Below are positions 16,305 to 24,680 of a DNA stretch of 59,963 nucleotides, piece after piece. The notes beneath the pieces were generated by a model. That model did not search any database. It was not told the origin of the DNA and saw nothing but the letters and a program-made list of their open reading frames with translations. The translations under genes and the position numbers were made by a program. Position 1 is the first letter of the stretch, and every line of letters starts with the position of its first letter. The stretch comes from Companilactobacillus mindensis DSM 14500 (lineage in GTDB: Bacteria; Bacillota; Bacilli; Lactobacillales; Lactobacillaceae). The DNA lies in NCBI RefSeq assembly GCF_001434275.1, contig NZ_AZEZ01000039.1:6556-66518 (forward strand), read 5' to 3'.

Positions 16305-17492
16305 TTAATCTTCAACTAATTCATGTTTTTTAAATGCAACAGGCAAATAAACTATTAGCATAATCAAACTAACGGTCAAGATAAAAATAGGCAAAGCCCA
16401 AATCGTACCGTTATGAATGAAACTGACTAGATAAGTCAATAAACTGACGATCAGATAGTAACCGAAACTGAAAATCCCACTGGCACTGCCAATGACATCT
16501 TCATAGCCTTTTAGAGCTAAGTTCAGGGTTACTGGTAAGGTCGTATTCAAGCCCAGAAAAATCAAGAAAAACCCGATGATCATCAGATAAGCTTGGTTGA
16601 ATTGCAGACTGATCAATAATAATAGACTAGCAATACTACTGAAAGCGAGTCCTAAGATGGCAATTGTTTCTGATTTAATGTATTTGACCAAGAAGTTGAC
16701 GATGATAGCGCCGATCAAACTAGCTAAGGCCAAAGTCATACCAAGACTGCCGTATTTGACCGACGAATAACCGAAATGTTCCATAAAGATGAATGGTGCT
16801 TCGGAATAATAACCGAAGAGGATACCGTTGATCCCACCGATGAGAATTCCATATGCCCAAACAACTGGATCTTTGAGTAATCGCCAAGTTACCTTGAGTA
16901 AAGAGACTTGTTGAATATTATTGGTATCACGAGTTTCTGGCAGGCGGGCATAACTATATAATAAGACAATCGTTGCCATAATTATTAAAGTACTGAAGAC
17001 GTTGCGGTAACCTAAGTAAGTTTGGATAAGGCCACCGATCAAAGGTCCAAAAGCAGGTGACAGTGCCATGGCAGCACTAACTTTGGAAAAGACTTTGGCT
17101 CCAGTAATGCCATCGAAACTTTCACGCATAATGGTTTGAGTCACAACTGAGCCAACGCTAGCTCCAAAGGTTTGAATGAAACGTGAAGCTAGTAAAAAGT
17201 CGAAACTGGGACTGATATATAAGCCAATATTGCCAATCAAGTAGACAATGATACCGAGATTCATTGCTAAACGACGACCGATTTTATCGGATAGCTGGCC
17301 CCAGAATAATACGCCAATGGCAAAAGCAATAAAGTAAATACTCATTGTTAGTTGCGATGTAGCAGCAGAGATGTGCATGTTGCTACTGATCATTGGTAGA
17401 ACAGGGGTAAAGATTGATTCACTGATCTGGGGGAATCCCACCAGAACAATGATAATTAAGATTGATGGTACGGTGTTGCGGACGTTTTTCAT
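16305..17492 (-). CDS. MFS multidrug efflux transporter, Bcr/CflA type
   Basis: A 395-residue, twelve-helix major facilitator protein. The first loop has the expected ESIFTPVLPMIS and, between helices 2 and 3, GQLSDKIGRRLAM (motif A). SPAFGPLIGGLI in helix 5 matches motif C of drug:H+ antiporters. It would pump toxic compounds out using the proton gradient. TAGGAG precedes the ATG. A 21-codon reading frame with its own ribosome binding site lies just upstream in the same transcript and may control expression. Confidence 0.87.
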   Translation of the reverse strand: MKNVRNTVPSILIIIVLVGFPQISESIFTPVLPMISSNMHISAATSQLTMSIYFIAFAIGVLFWGQLSDKIGRRLAMNLGIIVYLIGNIGLYISPSFDFLLASRFIQTFGASVGSVVTQTIMRESFDGITGAKVFSKVSAAMALSPAFGPLIGGLIQTYLGYRNVFSTLIIMATIVLLYSYARLPETRDTNNIQQVSLLKVTWRLLKDPVVWAYGILIGGINGILFGYYSEAPFIFMEHFGYSSVKYGSLGMTLALASLIGAIIVNFLVKYIKSETIAILGLAFSSIASLLLLISLQFNQAYLMIIGFFLIFLGLNTTLPVTLNLALKGYEDVIGSASGIFSFGYYLIVSLLTYLVSFIHNGTIWALPIFILTVSLIMLIVYLPVAFKKHELVED

Positions 17493-17509
17493 TTTAAACT
17501 CCTAAGATT

Positions 17510-17575
17510 TTATTTTGCTGAAAAACGTCCTGCATCATTTGCGGGCATACAAGCCATGATGTCTGATAGTTCCAT
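17510..17575 (-). CDS. Putative 21-residue leader peptide before the MFS exporter
   Basis: ATG at 17575 is preceded by TTAGGTGAG and opens a 21-codon frame, MELSDIMACMPANDAGRFSA plus K, ending TAA at 17510-17512. The MFS start lies 17 nt after that stop. A promoter is placed correctly upstream (17605-17633), so the frame would be the first thing translated. Bases within it can pair (CATCAT with ATGATG), so it could act as a translational attenuator like those of drug-resistance genes. No homologue is known to me and it may be a chance ORF. Confidence 0.4.
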   Translation of the reverse strand: MELSDIMACMPANDAGRFSAK

Positions 17576-17604
17576 GGTTCTCACCTAATTTCTTTTGAAG
17601 TCTG

Positions 17605-17633
17605 ATTATCATGTTATAGAAGATGTCAGTCAA
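17605..17633 (-). promoter_or_regulatory. Promoter of the leader-MFS transcript
   Basis: On the minus strand TTGACT (17633-17628) and GATAAT (17610-17605) have a 17-nt spacer. Transcription would start about 25 nt before the leader peptide ATG. Confidence 0.6.
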
Positions 17634-17760
17634 TTGCAAATACAAAAATAAGTTAAATAGAAGATATTCTCTATTTAATGAACCGTCATTTTTGTTTATA
17701 ATGATTCAAGTTATCTATTATCAGAATATAAGAGAAATAATTAAATAATGAGGGATACAT

Positions 17761-18567
17761 TTGAATAAGAAACGCAGCGCTTTAATAATTGGGTTAAGTT
17801 TGGTAGTCATTTTATTGGTGATTGGGTTCTTTACGCGGAGTCAATCTAATCACTATCAGGAAAACCACACTATAGCAACTGGTGAATTACGTAAAACGAC
17901 TTTTTCGTTGGTCAGCAGTGCCGAGAATTCAACTACAGATTATCAAAAACAGTATAGCTATATCGAAGATATCGGCGATAATCGTGGCTACACGGCCGGT
18001 ATTATTGGCTTTACCAGTGCCACAGGCGATTTAAGACAAGTGATTTTGCGATATCAAAAGCTTCGTCCTAAAAACATCTTAGTCAAATACTTGCCAGCTT
18101 TGAAATCAGTTGAAGGTTCGGCCAGCCATGTCGGTTTGGGAAAGAATTTTGAAAAAGACTGGAAAAAAGCTGCCAATGATTCCAAAATGATTCAAGCTCA
18201 AAACTATATTTTGGATCAGCAATATATGAAACCAGCTTTAAAAGCTGCTAAAGAAGACAATTTAGGACCATTAGGTCAGTATATTTATTATGATGCGATT
18301 GTCGTTCATGGACCAGGCAATGACGCTAAGAGTTTTGGTGGCATTCGCAAAAAGGCTAAGTCACTCGACAAAGCAGCTCGTTTCAATCAAAGCGGTTATC
18401 TGTTGATCTTTTTGAAAGTCCGTTCAAAGGTCATGCGCCAAGAAAAAGATCACAAGGATCTTTCCAGAATCAGTACGCAAGTACAATTTTTAAAAGAAAA
18501 GAATCTGCAGTTGACCAGACCACTATCTTGGAAAATGTATGGTGATTCGTATCATTTGAGTAAATAA
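17761..18567 (+). CDS. csn: GH46 chitosanase, membrane-anchored or secreted
   Basis: An endo-acting hydrolase of chitosan outside the membrane. It has 268 residues: a hydrophobic N-terminal segment (residues 8-24) serving as signal anchor, then a GH46 domain. SAENSTTDYQKQYSYIEDIG and GDNRGYTAGIIGF align with the classic Streptomyces enzyme, putting the general acid at E55 and the general base at D73. The later HGPGNDAKSFGGIR segment is also family-typical. The start codon is TTG with GAGGG upstream. No sugar uptake genes adjoin it, so the role may be defence against fungi or scavenging. Confidence 0.88.
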   Translation: MNKKRSALIIGLSLVVILLVIGFFTRSQSNHYQENHTIATGELRKTTFSLVSSAENSTTDYQKQYSYIEDIGDNRGYTAGIIGFTSATGDLRQVILRYQKLRPKNILVKYLPALKSVEGSASHVGLGKNFEKDWKKAANDSKMIQAQNYILDQQYMKPALKAAKEDNLGPLGQYIYYDAIVVHGPGNDAKSFGGIRKKAKSLDKAARFNQSGYLLIFLKVRSKVMRQEKDHKDLSRISTQVQFLKEKNLQLTRPLSWKMYGDSYHLSK

Positions 18568-18652
18568 TTAACGAACTAAAAACTTGCTTATCGGGTTAAT
18601 TAGTCGTTATAGTTGTAAGTATTGTAATTAATTTTTGATTGGAAGTGAGATT

Positions 18653-19648
18653 GTGACCCAGTCAGCATACTGGAATCGCATCGCAGAAAAAGCTAAACAA
18701 GAAGATCGACCTTTCTTTAGTTTGGCACCGATGGAAGCTGTAACCGGCTCAGTTTTTCGTCGGGTAGTTATGCGCGCAGCAGCACCAGATAATTTTTATA
18801 CGGAATTTACTAATGCCTTGAGTATCACGCATCCATTAGCCAAGGAAACTACTAAGGGACGACTTTATATTGATCCTAAAGAAGATCCTAAGCCCATCGT
18901 GCAGTTGTGGGGCAATTCGGGTGAAGACTTTGCCAAAGCGGCTAAGGAAGTAGAAAAACAAGGCTATCAAGCAATTGATATCAACATGGGTTGTCCCGAT
19001 ATTGCCGTGATCAAAAATCACAGTGGTAGCGATTTGATCCGTCACTTCGACACAGCTAAAGAAGTTATTGAAGGTGCTAGACAAGCTGATTTACCAGTCA
19101 GTGTTAAAACCAGACTCGGTTATAGCGATGTTGAAGAGTTTGAAACGTGGATTCCATTTTTGTTGAAGCAACAAGTGCCAGTATTGACAGTGCATGTTAG
19201 AACTCGTGAAGAAATGAGTAAAGTTCCTGCCCACTATGAATTGATCGACCAATTAGTTCAAATGCGGGATGCATACGCTCCAGATACGTTGTTGCAGATC
19301 AATGGCGACATTGCCGACTATCAAGCGGGGATTGAGCTGGCTAAAGAACACCCTGGTGTCGATGGTATTATGATTGGCCGAGGAATCTTCATGAACCCAT
19401 ACGCTTTTGAAAAGGTACCTGGAAAACATTCGACGCATGAACTATTGAATTTGTTGCGTTATCAATTAGATCTTTACGATGAATTCGTGGCCAAAGGTAT
19501 CCCCGGTCACTTTGCACCGTTACAACGTTTCTTTAAGATCTATGTTCGTGGCATGAAAGGTGCTTCGGGAATCCGTAATGATTTGATGATGACTAAGACA
19601 ACCGACGAAGCACGTGCAGTTGTTGATCGAATAGATCCAGGTGAATAG
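18653..19648 (+). CDS. tRNA-dihydrouridine synthase (paralog 2)
   Basis: Same family and architecture as the minus-strand enzyme at 15139-16143: SLAPMEAV, DINMGCPD with C114, KTRLGY, INGDI and GIMIGRGIF, about 332 residues. By eye the two share roughly 60% of residues along their whole length. A TTG at 18635 is in frame, but GGAAGTGAG sits inside that extension and directs the GTG at 18653. The product then begins MTQSAYW, matching MTESKFW of the paralog. Which uridine position each modifies cannot be told. Confidence 0.88.
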   Translation: MTQSAYWNRIAEKAKQEDRPFFSLAPMEAVTGSVFRRVVMRAAAPDNFYTEFTNALSITHPLAKETTKGRLYIDPKEDPKPIVQLWGNSGEDFAKAAKEVEKQGYQAIDINMGCPDIAVIKNHSGSDLIRHFDTAKEVIEGARQADLPVSVKTRLGYSDVEEFETWIPFLLKQQVPVLTVHVRTREEMSKVPAHYELIDQLVQMRDAYAPDTLLQINGDIADYQAGIELAKEHPGVDGIMIGRGIFMNPYAFEKVPGKHSTHELLNLLRYQLDLYDEFVAKGIPGHFAPLQRFFKIYVRGMKGASGIRNDLMMTKTTDEARAVVDRIDPGE

Positions 19649-19676
19649 GAATTAGAGAACGAATAAACCGTTTAAC

Positions 19677-19718
19677 AAAAATAGTAGTGATCAATTATTT
19701 TGATCACTACTATTTTTT
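19677..19718. terminator. Bidirectional terminator between convergent genes
   Basis: AAATAGTAGTGATCAA pairs with TTGATCACTACTATTT, with A and T tracts outside. Confidence 0.88.
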
Positions 19719-19724
19719 GTTGCA

Positions 19725-20366
19725 TTAAAAATCTTGGGCAGGGATGACTTTGTCGATATCTGTCTGTCCACGATATAAGTTAAAACTCGTGTGAATAAAA
19801 TGAGGATTTTCGATAGCTTGAAAGACGACTGAGGCTACATCATTACGACTGACACGAGGATCTCCATGGTCGGTCAAGCTGACTTTGTCACGGGGAATAT
19901 CGTCCGTTAAAATCGAAGGACGAATGATCGTATAAGCCAAATTAGATTTCTTGAGAAAATCTTCAGCATAATATTTAGCTAAATACAGTTCAGGAGTGTC
20001 GTAAATGTCCCAATCGCTGCGATTTTCGGCTCCAGCAGCTGAAAGCATAATGAAACGTTCGATATTATTTTTCTTGGCAGCTTGCATCGTTTTGACGGCT
20101 CCATCCAAATCGATCCAAGTTGCTAGTTCTGGTTGAGTTTGGGGAGCGGTTGAAGCAAAGACGATAATATCAATTCCTTGCATCTGTTGCGCAATTTGGT
20201 CAACTGTCATGTCGATCAAGTCGATTCGACGCGATTCCAAATTGAGTTTTTTGATGTAATCCATGTGCGAGTGAACGCCCGCAATGACAGTGTAACCACT
20301 ATTTTTGAGTGTTGAAGCGATTTGGATCCCGGTTCTTCCGTTAGCACCAATTACCAAAATTTTCAT
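19725..20366 (-). CDS. NAD(P)H-binding atypical SDR protein (NmrA/YwnB-like)
   Basis: A 213-residue Rossmann protein. The N-terminal VIGANGRTG turn binds NAD(P), and FASTAP and MLSAAGAENR follow at the places where SDR active-site strands occur. The catalytic Tyr-x3-Lys may be YLAKYYAEDFL. Members are reductases or redox-sensing binding proteins, so the function stays open. GAGGTGATATT precedes the ATG. It diverges from the DJ-1/PfpI gene. Confidence 0.8.
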   Translation of the reverse strand: MKILVIGANGRTGIQIASTLKNSGYTVIAGVHSHMDYIKKLNLESRRIDLIDMTVDQIAQQMQGIDIIVFASTAPQTQPELATWIDLDGAVKTMQAAKKNNIERFIMLSAAGAENRSDWDIYDTPELYLAKYYAEDFLKKSNLAYTIIRPSILTDDIPRDKVSLTDHGDPRVSRNDVASVVFQAIENPHFIHTSFNLYRGQTDIDKVIPAQDF

Positions 20367-20552
20367 AATATCACCTCGCTGGTTTAAATATACAATATTA
20401 CTAAATAAATAGTCATTAGTTTACCCTTGTTATGAGTAATAAAGTCATTATTTTTTGAAAATATTTGCAATTATTTGTAGTTAGAAAAAATGACCTCAAC
20501 TATAATTTGCCGTGGAAGAAATATAATTATTGATTTAGCGAGGGAGTTTTTT

Positions 20553-21143
20553 ATGAAACGGGCGGTATTTTTTGTATTGAATGAATATGCTGATTGGGAA
20601 GGAGGCTATTTGTCGAGTCAGTTGAACCGAAACCCAGAGTGGCTAGTTAAGACAGCTTCGATCAAACCTGAAGTTACTTCGATCGGTGGCTTTACGACTA
20701 AAATTGATTATCAAGTTGACGATATTCCCAGTGATATTGACTTGTTAGTTTTGATTGGTGGCGATACTTGGCGAATCGAAAATGTTAGTTTGTTGGAGTT
20801 GATCCAGACACGTTTGAATTCTTCCAAACCAGTGGCAGCAATTTGTGGCTCAGTGGATTATTTAGCTCGCAACGGTTTGTTAGACGGATATAAACACACT
20901 GGCAATTCACAATATTTATGGCGCAAATATATCAATTATCACAATGACAATGACTATATGAACGAACAAGCAGTCATCGATAATAATTTAGTCACAGCCA
21001 ATGGAACAGCCGTTTTGGAATTCACTAATCTAGTATTAAAAATGATTGAATTCAATTCTGATGACCAAGTTAATAAAATGACTGACCTGTACAAAGTTGG
21101 CCTTTATAATTACTGCCATCAATATGGAAGTCCATTTCATTAA
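20553..21143 (+). CDS. DJ-1/PfpI family protein (type 1 glutamine amidotransferase-like)
   Basis: A 196-residue flavodoxin-like protein with the nucleophile elbow AAICGSVDYLA, Cys at 98. E16 near the N-terminus (YADWEGG) is where the family keeps a conserved Glu. Members act as stress chaperones, deglycases or amidases. The in-frame ATG at 20490 has no ribosome binding site, whereas GAGGGAG precedes the ATG at 20553. Its last four bases overlap the convergent TetR gene. Confidence 0.82.
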   Translation: MKRAVFFVLNEYADWEGGYLSSQLNRNPEWLVKTASIKPEVTSIGGFTTKIDYQVDDIPSDIDLLVLIGGDTWRIENVSLLELIQTRLNSSKPVAAICGSVDYLARNGLLDGYKHTGNSQYLWRKYINYHNDNDYMNEQAVIDNNLVTANGTAVLEFTNLVLKMIEFNSDDQVNKMTDLYKVGLYNYCHQYGSPFH

Positions 21144-21718
21144 ATATCTTTGTTGATCGTTTGATTCTGCAATGCTTTTAACGTTGCAATCTGAAAGTCA
21201 GCAATCAAGGTGTGGATATCGTGTAAAGATTCTTGTTGGTCGGTAAGTAGCCACTCTTTCCAAATGGCATATGTACCGGCACCCATGAATTTGATCCAGT
21301 ACTTCTTTTGAACATCTGAAAAATTATCCCAATTCATGACCGTGTCATAGAAGTGTTTGATATTGTCATCAAAGATCTTTTGAATAATAAATTCATAATT
21401 GCCAATTTCAGCTGACTTCATTGGTTCAGCCATATCGGTAAAGAAATTACCTAAAGCGTCCATTTTTTTGTCTTGGGGAGTTTTATTAATGATAATATCG
21501 AATTCTTGGTCGATCTTTGGCTTGAAATAAGCAACTAAAATATCTTCCAACGTTTGAAAATTCCGATAGAAAGCCATCCGACTGACACCGGCTTTTTTGA
21601 CGACCTTAGTTACAGTTATCTCATTGAGATGTTGATTCTTTAGTAATTGTAAAAGGGCCGTAATTAAATAATCTTGTGAATCTTGTTTGATTTGTTGCGA
21701 ATGATCAGTAGCTGCCAT
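21140..21718 (-). CDS. TetR/AcrR family transcriptional regulator
   Basis: A 192-residue regulator. The N-terminal helix-turn-helix (ITVTKVVKKAGVSRMAFYRNFQTLEDIL, about residues 34-61) binds DNA, and the all-helical C-terminal part would bind an effector and dimerise. It diverges from the epimerase-like reductase gene at 21852, which is the usual arrangement for a local repressor. The 133-nt gap carries an inverted repeat that could be its operator. ATG with AAAGGAGAAAG upstream. Confidence 0.87.
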   Translation of the reverse strand: MAATDHSQQIKQDSQDYLITALLQLLKNQHLNEITVTKVVKKAGVSRMAFYRNFQTLEDILVAYFKPKIDQEFDIIINKTPQDKKMDALGNFFTDMAEPMKSAEIGNYEFIIQKIFDDNIKHFYDTVMNWDNFSDVQKKYWIKFMGAGTYAIWKEWLLTDQQESLHDIHTLIADFQIATLKALQNQTINKDI

Positions 21719-21777
21719 TACACTTTCTCCTTTTTGTCACAGATGCTCTCGATTTGCTTGAGAACATATTAGACACA

Positions 21778-21805
21778 TTGTAAGATGCATTCATGAACGT
21801 TACAA
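21778..21805. promoter_or_regulatory. Candidate TetR operator
   Basis: TTGTAA at 21778-21783 and TTACAA at 21800-21805 form a 6-bp inverted repeat with a 16-nt centre that holds the palindrome TTCATGAA. It lies between the divergent TetR and reductase genes. This is inference from position and symmetry only. Confidence 0.35.
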
Positions 21806-21851
21806 GTGAAACGTCAGCTTAACAATAACAAAATTTTGGAGATATTTAATT

Positions 21852-22883
21852 ATGAAAAAACAATTAGTAGTCGTAACAGGTGGTAGTGGATTTATCGCAA
21901 TACATATTATTTTGCAACTTTTACAACAAGGTTATGCCGTTAGAACGACGATTCGTTCCGAAGCAAAGGAAGCTGTGGTAAAAGAGATGTTAACTAATGG
22001 CGGGATCACAGATTTTTCTGACCTATCGTTTTCATTAGCTGATTTAACTTCAGATGATAATTGGGAAGAAACAATGGCCAAAGCAACATACGTTATTCAC
22101 GTGGCTTCACCAACACCAAAGTTGAATTTCAAAAATGAGTCTGAGATGATCCGTCCAGCCGTTGATGGTGTTTTACGAGTTCTCAAAGCAGCCCGCGATG
22201 AAGGTGTTAAACGAGTAGTACTGACCTCTGCATATGGAGCAATTTTTGCTGGTCACAAGAACCGGAGTACACCTTATACTGAAAAAGATTGGACTAATTT
22301 GGATGCCAAAAATATCCACCCTTACCAAAAATCAAAGACGATGTCAGAGATGGCTGCTTGGGACTTTATCAAAAAAGAAGGCCATGGGTTAGAATTAGCT
22401 ACCGTTAATCCGGTGGGTGTAATGGGACCGGTGCTGTCCGCTAAGTACTCCCATTCAAATGTCCAAATTCAAGAAATGCTCGAAGGCAAAATCAAGGCTC
22501 TGCCAAAAGTAGATTCAGGTTATGTCGATGTCCGTGATGTTGCCAGCTTGCACATTTTGGCAATGACTTCTGATAAAGCTAATGGAGAACGTTTCTTGGC
22601 AACAACAGGTGAGACGCTTTCGATGATGGATGTAGCTGATATTTTGCGGGAAGCTTTTCCTGATTATGCTTCTAAAATGCCAACTAAGTTGATTCCTAAC
22701 ACAGTTATTAAAGCAGCCGCGGTAACTAATCCTAAGTTAAGAATGATTGCCTCAATCGTGGGTGGTTACGCTGAAACAAGTAACAAAAAGGCTAAAGAAT
22801 TATTAAATTGGCAACCACGTTCTGCTAAAACAGCTATTATCGCAACTGCTCAATCAATGATCGATTTGGGTATCGTAAAGTAA
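21852..22883 (+). CDS. NAD-dependent epimerase/dehydratase family reductase (dihydroflavonol reductase-like aldehyde reductase)
   Basis: A 343-residue extended SDR enzyme. TGGSGFIA at the N-terminus binds NAD(P). HVASPTP, the catalytic Ser in VVLTSAYGAI and Tyr-x3-Lys in PYQKSKTMSEMAA (Y and K four apart) are all present. NPVGVMGPVL is the usual substrate-loop stretch of the dihydroflavonol reductase/aldehyde reductase group. It would reduce aldehydes or ketones with NADPH. The ATG has GGAG upstream. It is likely controlled by the divergent TetR protein. Confidence 0.85.
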   Translation: MKKQLVVVTGGSGFIAIHIILQLLQQGYAVRTTIRSEAKEAVVKEMLTNGGITDFSDLSFSLADLTSDDNWEETMAKATYVIHVASPTPKLNFKNESEMIRPAVDGVLRVLKAARDEGVKRVVLTSAYGAIFAGHKNRSTPYTEKDWTNLDAKNIHPYQKSKTMSEMAAWDFIKKEGHGLELATVNPVGVMGPVLSAKYSHSNVQIQEMLEGKIKALPKVDSGYVDVRDVASLHILAMTSDKANGERFLATTGETLSMMDVADILREAFPDYASKMPTKLIPNTVIKAAAVTNPKLRMIASIVGGYAETSNKKAKELLNWQPRSAKTAIIATAQSMIDLGIVK

Positions 22884-22924
22884 AAAAATAGCCCCTGATT
22901 TTTAGAATCGGAGGTTATTTATGT
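22883..22924. terminator. Imperfect terminator between convergent genes
   Basis: AAATAGCCCCTGATT pairs imperfectly with AATCGGAGGTTATTT, with an A run on the left and TTTAT on the right. Confidence 0.65.
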
Positions 22925-22931
22925 AGAGATA

Positions 22932-23849
22932 TTAATCGTTATTAACTTCTCGAGTAGATTGAAATATAGGAACGATTTTTTTCAAAACGACTAATGAACC
23001 AAGGAAAAATGTGGTTGCTAAGATAGCTGTGATTGGTAACATATGGAACATATTCGTCGGTAAAACTAGTGCCAAGAGTGGAAAAGCGTAGGCGGCTGGA
23101 AGCTTGATTCTCAATAGTTGCAGCAACAAGAAAACTAATGGCAAAGCAATAATAGTTGAGATCAACCAAGATGCAAAGAATAAGTGGACTAATACGCCGA
23201 TCGTGGCTGCCCCAACTAAGGCAATGAAGTGTTTGCTGGCCATGCGCCAAGAGTAATTTGGTTTCTGTAAAACTTCAAAGAAGACGACCATTACAGGCGG
23301 GATAGCAGCCATTTGTGAAAAGCCAAAGAACCAGACAGCTCCAACCCAAATGGCTGCTAAAATGGTGAAAACTATCATATGTTGTATTTTGATATTGGGG
23401 GCTGGTTGAGCGGTTTTATATTCTTTTTGTAAAAAAACGCCAGCCATCAGAATAGCAGTAAAAATTAAAATTGCGCCGATAAATGACCAATGAGTGGCGT
23501 TGATGATAATTGGCAATAGTCCGGTCGCAAATGATGGGGCTAAGTTAGAATTTAATAAACGCAATAGTATCAGCATTAATAGTAAGCCCAGAATAACTTT
23601 GAGAGCGTAAGTAATATTTAATTGATTGATCAAAAAACCAATGATGGCTGTACCTGATGGAGCTAAGAAAATTTTGACCGGTTGTTTGATCCAGCCTTCA
23701 TTTTGATAGATCCAAGTTCCAGCGGTTAAGGCGCCGATTTCTGGGAGAATGATTTCAAAATCATGTAATAATGTAGCGCAAGAAACCATGAAAATGATCA
23801 GGGCAAAACCAATCACATAGTGACGTCGTTCAAGAGTAGATAAATGCAT
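22932..23849 (-). CDS. Polytopic membrane protein of unknown function (HPP-like)
   Basis: A roughly 305-residue membrane protein with about ten hydrophobic segments. Two halves resemble each other in layout: each has a segment ending in a Pro-Glu or Pro-Pro turn (ILPEIGALTAGTW, IPPVMVVFFEVLQKPNYSWR) followed by a basic stretch and more helices. This recalls HPP-type or FUSC-like repeats, but I cannot assign a family firmly. A longer frame from 23912 has no ribosome binding site. AAGGAG lies 14 nt before the ATG at 23849, so the start is uncertain. Confidence 0.6.
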   Translation of the reverse strand: MHLSTLERRHYVIGFALIIFMVSCATLLHDFEIILPEIGALTAGTWIYQNEGWIKQPVKIFLAPSGTAIIGFLINQLNITYALKVILGLLLMLILLRLLNSNLAPSFATGLLPIIINATHWSFIGAILIFTAILMAGVFLQKEYKTAQPAPNIKIQHMIVFTILAAIWVGAVWFFGFSQMAAIPPVMVVFFEVLQKPNYSWRMASKHFIALVGAATIGVLVHLFFASWLISTIIALPLVFLLLQLLRIKLPAAYAFPLLALVLPTNMFHMLPITAILATTFFLGSLVVLKKIVPIFQSTREVNND

Positions 23850-24063
23850 GTGTTGTTTAGCATCTCCTTGATGTGGATTGTTTTTTTTACAAAAACTAGA
23901 ATAGTGTAACATAGATAGTTAGTTTTCTGAAAACTCAATGCTTAACCAAAGCTCAGATATACATCTTGGATAGTAGGCTATCTTTCCTAAGTAAAACCTT
24001 TAATATATAGGTATAGACCAAATAGAAGGATATTTAGTCCGAAATATAAAGGAGTACGTTCAA

Positions 24064-24339
24064 ATGGAAAATACAAAAACTGCTGCGAATTCAAGAACTT
24101 ATGATATGGATAAAATCGATGATATTTTAGTGGAACTAGATGATTCTAAAATTAGGATCAATGCTTTGATGGATTACAATTTGAAGCTACGTCGGCTCAA
24201 TGACGAACAGACGAATAAGAATTTAATCTCACACGAATACGATCGGTTAAGTCCAATTATGGAATTATTGAATACCGATATTTTTGAATCATTGGATAAA
24301 GCAATCAAACTTTTAGATGCAGGACAGATCAAAAAGTAA
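24064..24339 (+). CDS. Small conserved-looking protein of unknown function
   Basis: A 91-residue, charged, helix-rich protein (KIDDILVELDDSKIRINALMDYN and later ELLNTDIFESLDKAIKLLDAG) without membrane segments. I do not recognise a family. The ATG is preceded by AAAGGAG and the gene has its own terminator, so it is likely real. It sits between a membrane protein gene on the other strand and tRNA-Gln. Confidence 0.6.
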   Translation: MENTKTAANSRTYDMDKIDDILVELDDSKIRINALMDYNLKLRRLNDEQTNKNLISHEYDRLSPIMELLNTDIFESLDKAIKLLDAGQIKK

Positions 24340-24358
24340 GGTTGGTTCGCAAATTTTA

Positions 24359-24398
24359 GGAACTATTTTGACGAATAAGTTGAAATGGTTCCTTTTTT
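24359..24398 (+). terminator. Rho-independent terminator
   Basis: GGAACTATTT pairs with AAATGGTTCC and is followed by TTTTTT; it ends the 91-codon gene. Confidence 0.82.
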
Positions 24399-24481
24399 CT
24401 ACCTAAAATCGTTTATATTCGTAGGGAATATGGTATTTCTATTGACAAGGGAGCGTTTTTTTTATAACATTTTATTGTTAA

Positions 24482-24553
24482 TGGACATTCGCCAAATGGT
24501 AAGGCAGCGGACTCTGAATCCGCAATTTATTGGTTCGAACCCAATATGTCCAA
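24482..24553 (+). tRNA. tRNA-Gln (anticodon CTG)
   Basis: A 72-nt cloverleaf. The acceptor stem TGGACAT pairs with ATGTCCA, giving the U1-A72 pair typical of tRNA-Gln. The anticodon stem GCGGA/TCCGC holds the loop CTCTGAA, so the anticodon is CTG and reads CAG. The T arm contains TTGGTTCGAACCCAA. CCA is not encoded. TTGACA at 24442-24447 and TAACAT at 24465-24470 form a plausible promoter, and a terminator follows. Confidence 0.93.
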
Positions 24554-24561
24554 TCAATTTG

Positions 24562-24591
24562 AAAGTCATCCTTAATTGGGTGGCTTTTTTT
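24562..24591 (+). terminator. Terminator of tRNA-Gln
   Basis: AAAGTCATCC pairs with GGGTGGCTTT (wobbles) and runs into TTTTTTT. Confidence 0.75.
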
Positions 24592-24631
24592 ATTATGATA
24601 ATTAGATATTAAACTTGAAAATATTAATTAT

Positions 24632-24680
24632 AAAGTCCAATAATACTTGTCTAAAAAAAAGTTTTATTGGACTTTTATTA
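24632..24680. terminator. Hairpin in a gene-free stretch
   Basis: AAAGTCCAATAA pairs with TTATTGGACTTT around a 20-nt loop, followed by TATTATTT. The gap 24592-24962 holds no convincing gene; apart from this hairpin it is AT-rich sequence that presumably carries the promoter of the next gene. Confidence 0.5.

Noticed and set aside
16100-16315. A 71-codon minus-strand frame between dus and the MFS gene
   Set aside because: It runs through the MFS terminator hairpin and into dus in another frame, without a ribosome binding site.
24385-24612. A 75-codon plus-strand frame
   Set aside because: It contains the whole tRNA-Gln gene, its promoter and its terminator, so it is not coding.
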